NCBI RefSeq assembly: GCF_900107195.1
Contig: NZ_FNPB01000005.1
Coordinates: forward strand, 62,001-126,000
Direction: 5' to 3'
DNA: 64,000 bases
Origin: Halobellus clavatus
GTDB taxonomy: Archaea > Halobacteriota > Halobacteria > Halobacteriales > Haloferacaceae
The number at the start of each line of letters is the position of its first letter. Position 1 is the stretch's first letter. The notes under the pieces were generated by a model. That model saw only the letters and a program-made list of their open reading frames with translations, had not been told where the DNA came from and did no database searches. Both the position numbers and the translations under genes were made by a program. Shown here piece by piece: positions 62,894 to 64,000 of the stretch.

Positions 62894-63328
62894 TCAGGAT
62901 CCGGCCGTGCGGAAGCCGGACGCATCGACCCACGCGCCCGCCGTCAGCACACTCACGAGAACGAACGCGATCAGCGAGAGCCGCGGGATCGTCAGGAGCC
63001 CATCGAGCATTGGATACAGGATCGACGAACAGCCGCCGCCGACCGAGCAGGTGCCGCCGCTGCTCGGGAGCACTTGGATCGCGACGTGATACGCCGCCAC
63101 GACGACCCCCACTCCCGAGAGCGGGAGCGCCGTCCGCGCGACGCCCGGGCGATCTTCCAGCGCCGCCACGCCGAGTACGACGACCAGCGGGTACATCAGG
63201 ATCCGCTGGTACCAGCAGAGGTCACAGGGCACCAGGCCCAATCCGAGGCTGAAGTAGAGGCTTCCCACGGTCGCGACGCTCGCGACGGCGGTCGCCGCTC
63301 CGAGGACGACACGCGTGTTCGACGCCAC
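62894..63328 (-). CDS. DsbB/BdbC-type disulfide oxidoreductase
   Basis: 144 residues from a GTG at 63328, four membrane segments. CDLCWYQRILMYPL holds the first CxxC redox pair after helix 1, and GTCSVGGGCSSILYP holds the second Cys pair in the later loop. DsbB-family enzymes pass electrons from secreted thioredoxin-fold proteins to quinone. The thiol partner is not in the window. Confidence 0.88.
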   Translation of the reverse strand: MASNTRVVLGAATAVASVATVGSLYFSLGLGLVPCDLCWYQRILMYPLVVVLGVAALEDRPGVARTALPLSGVGVVVAAYHVAIQVLPSSGGTCSVGGGCSSILYPMLDGLLTIPRLSLIAFVLVSVLTAGAWVDASGFRTAGS

Positions 63329-63463
63329 GACTGGGTGTGACGGAAGCCGGGTGCTTGAACGGACCGGTCTCCCGCAGCGGCGGCCGGGTCGACTGCGGGT
63401 CCTCACCCCATCTGACAGAATCCGTTTATCACGGTTTTCTCCCATCGTAATCGCGGGAAGAAA

Positions 63464-63472
63464 GACTTATCA
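63464..63472 (+). promoter_or_regulatory. TATA-like element of the LivH-type permease gene
   Basis: GACTTATCA lies about 43 nt before the ATG at 63511 in an AT-richer patch; a GTGAGGAT sequence ~10 nt before the start could act as a weak ribosome-binding site. Confidence 0.4.
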
Positions 63473-63510
63473 TCGTTTCGTGACGGCAAATATCGTGAGG
63501 ATAGTTATCA

Positions 63511-64000
63511 ATGGGGATCAGCGAAACATACACACGCGGACGCGAGCTCGCGGTCACACGACCCGGGTCCGTTCTTCTGGGACTCGTCGGCGTCGTGCTG
63601 CTGTTCGACCTGCTCGTAAGCCTCGTGACCGGGACCCAGTCGCTAAGTGGTGTCGGATCACTCGTCTGGGACGGGCTGATGCGCGGCCTGGTCATCGGTC
63701 TCGCGGGTATCGGGCTCTCTATGACGTACAGTATTCTGAACTTCGCGAACTTCGCGCACGGGGACTACATCACGGCGGGCGCGTTCTCCGGGTGGGCGAC
63801 GACGTATCTGATCGCGGGACTGGGCCGCGCTGACGTCGGCGCGCTGCTGCTCGTCGGTGCCAGCGGATCGGTCTTCGGCGGGACGCTCGGCATCGGCGTC
63901 ACCGGGACGCCGGTGGCTGTCGTCGCCGGAATCGTCGTCGCCGGCATCTCGACCGTGTTGCTGGCGCTGCTCATCGACCGGACGGTGTTCAAACCGATCC
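63511..64000 (+). CDS. LivH-type branched-chain amino acid ABC permease, start only (cut by window edge)
   Basis: The first 163 codons are present, in a frame not closed before the window ends. After an N-terminal hydrophobic helix the sequence GLAGIGLSMTYSILNFANFA and HGDYITAGAF is the hallmark of LivH/LivM permeases (branched-chain amino acid or urea transport). The start is MGISETYTRG. Cognate LivM, ATPases and binding protein are expected further on. Confidence 0.88.
   Translation, partial: MGISETYTRGRELAVTRPGSVLLGLVGVVLLFDLLVSLVTGTQSLSGVGSLVWDGLMRGLVIGLAGIGLSMTYSILNFANFAHGDYITAGAFSGWATTYLIAGLGRADVGALLLVGASGSVFGGTLGIGVTGTPVAVVAGIVVAGISTVLLALLIDRTVFKPI

Overview
The window is chromosomal DNA from an extremely halophilic archaeon (class Halobacteria). 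Evidence: high GC, strongly acidic proteins, many ATG/GTG starts without Shine-Dalgarno but with an AT-rich TATA element about 26-28 nt upstream (leaderless promoters), an A-type ATP synthase operon, a bacteriorhodopsin gene, a pilin-like N-terminus, CofD, GatD, TiaS, a stand-alone GMP synthase ATPase subunit and a CTAG-methylase-like orphan DNA methyltransferase. The lineage inside Halobacteria cannot be fixed from the sequence alone. There is no transposase, CRISPR array, rRNA operon or plasmid replication gene.

Layout. 1-4.4 kb: the start of a polyprenyl synthase gene, a membrane-anchored winged-helix (wHTH) protein next to a secreted helical protein, a pilin-like protein and a methyltransferase. 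4.5-18.3 kb: the A-type ATP synthase genes H-I-K-E-C-F-A-B, then an inserted light-energy block (a Bat-like regulator with a LOV photosensor signature, bacteriorhodopsin, lycopene cyclase, Brp/Blh carotene oxygenase), then subunit D. The block makes retinal from lycopene, makes the proton pump, probably senses light, and sits inside the genes of the enzyme that turns the proton gradient into ATP. 18.5-28.9 kb: twin tRNA-Asp genes, a two-subunit fluoride channel, a HerA-like ATPase, TiaS, archease, a second copy of the wHTH/secreted-protein pair, tRNA-Thr, a GNAT enzyme and a DNA glycosylase. 29-44 kb: a fused 3-hydroxyacyl-CoA dehydrogenase/enoyl-CoA hydratase, UspA, tRNA-Glu, the orphan methyltransferase, a deaminase, membrane proteins, GatD, a double-wHTH regulator, phosphoglycerate mutase and a MATE exporter. 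44-64 kb: tRNA-Leu, a DapA-family aldolase, an SDR, an IDI-like Nudix protein, CofD, an HD hydrolase, a PyrG/GuaAb operon, PEP carboxylase, a Rieske protein, a DASH-type photolyase/cryptochrome, a DsbB-like protein and the start of a LivH-type permease.

The three most interesting signals are: (1) the rhodopsin/retinal/LOV-regulator block inside the ATP synthase gene set; (2) a 48-nt palindromic element present twice, downstream of tRNA-Glu and tRNA-Leu, each time fused to a partial copy of that tRNA's own 3' end; (3) two paralogous copies of a pair made of a surface-domain/one-TM/cytoplasmic wHTH protein and a secreted helical protein, which looks like an uncharacterised one-protein signalling system with a surface partner. 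All functional statements rest on motif recognition by eye; no database search was run.
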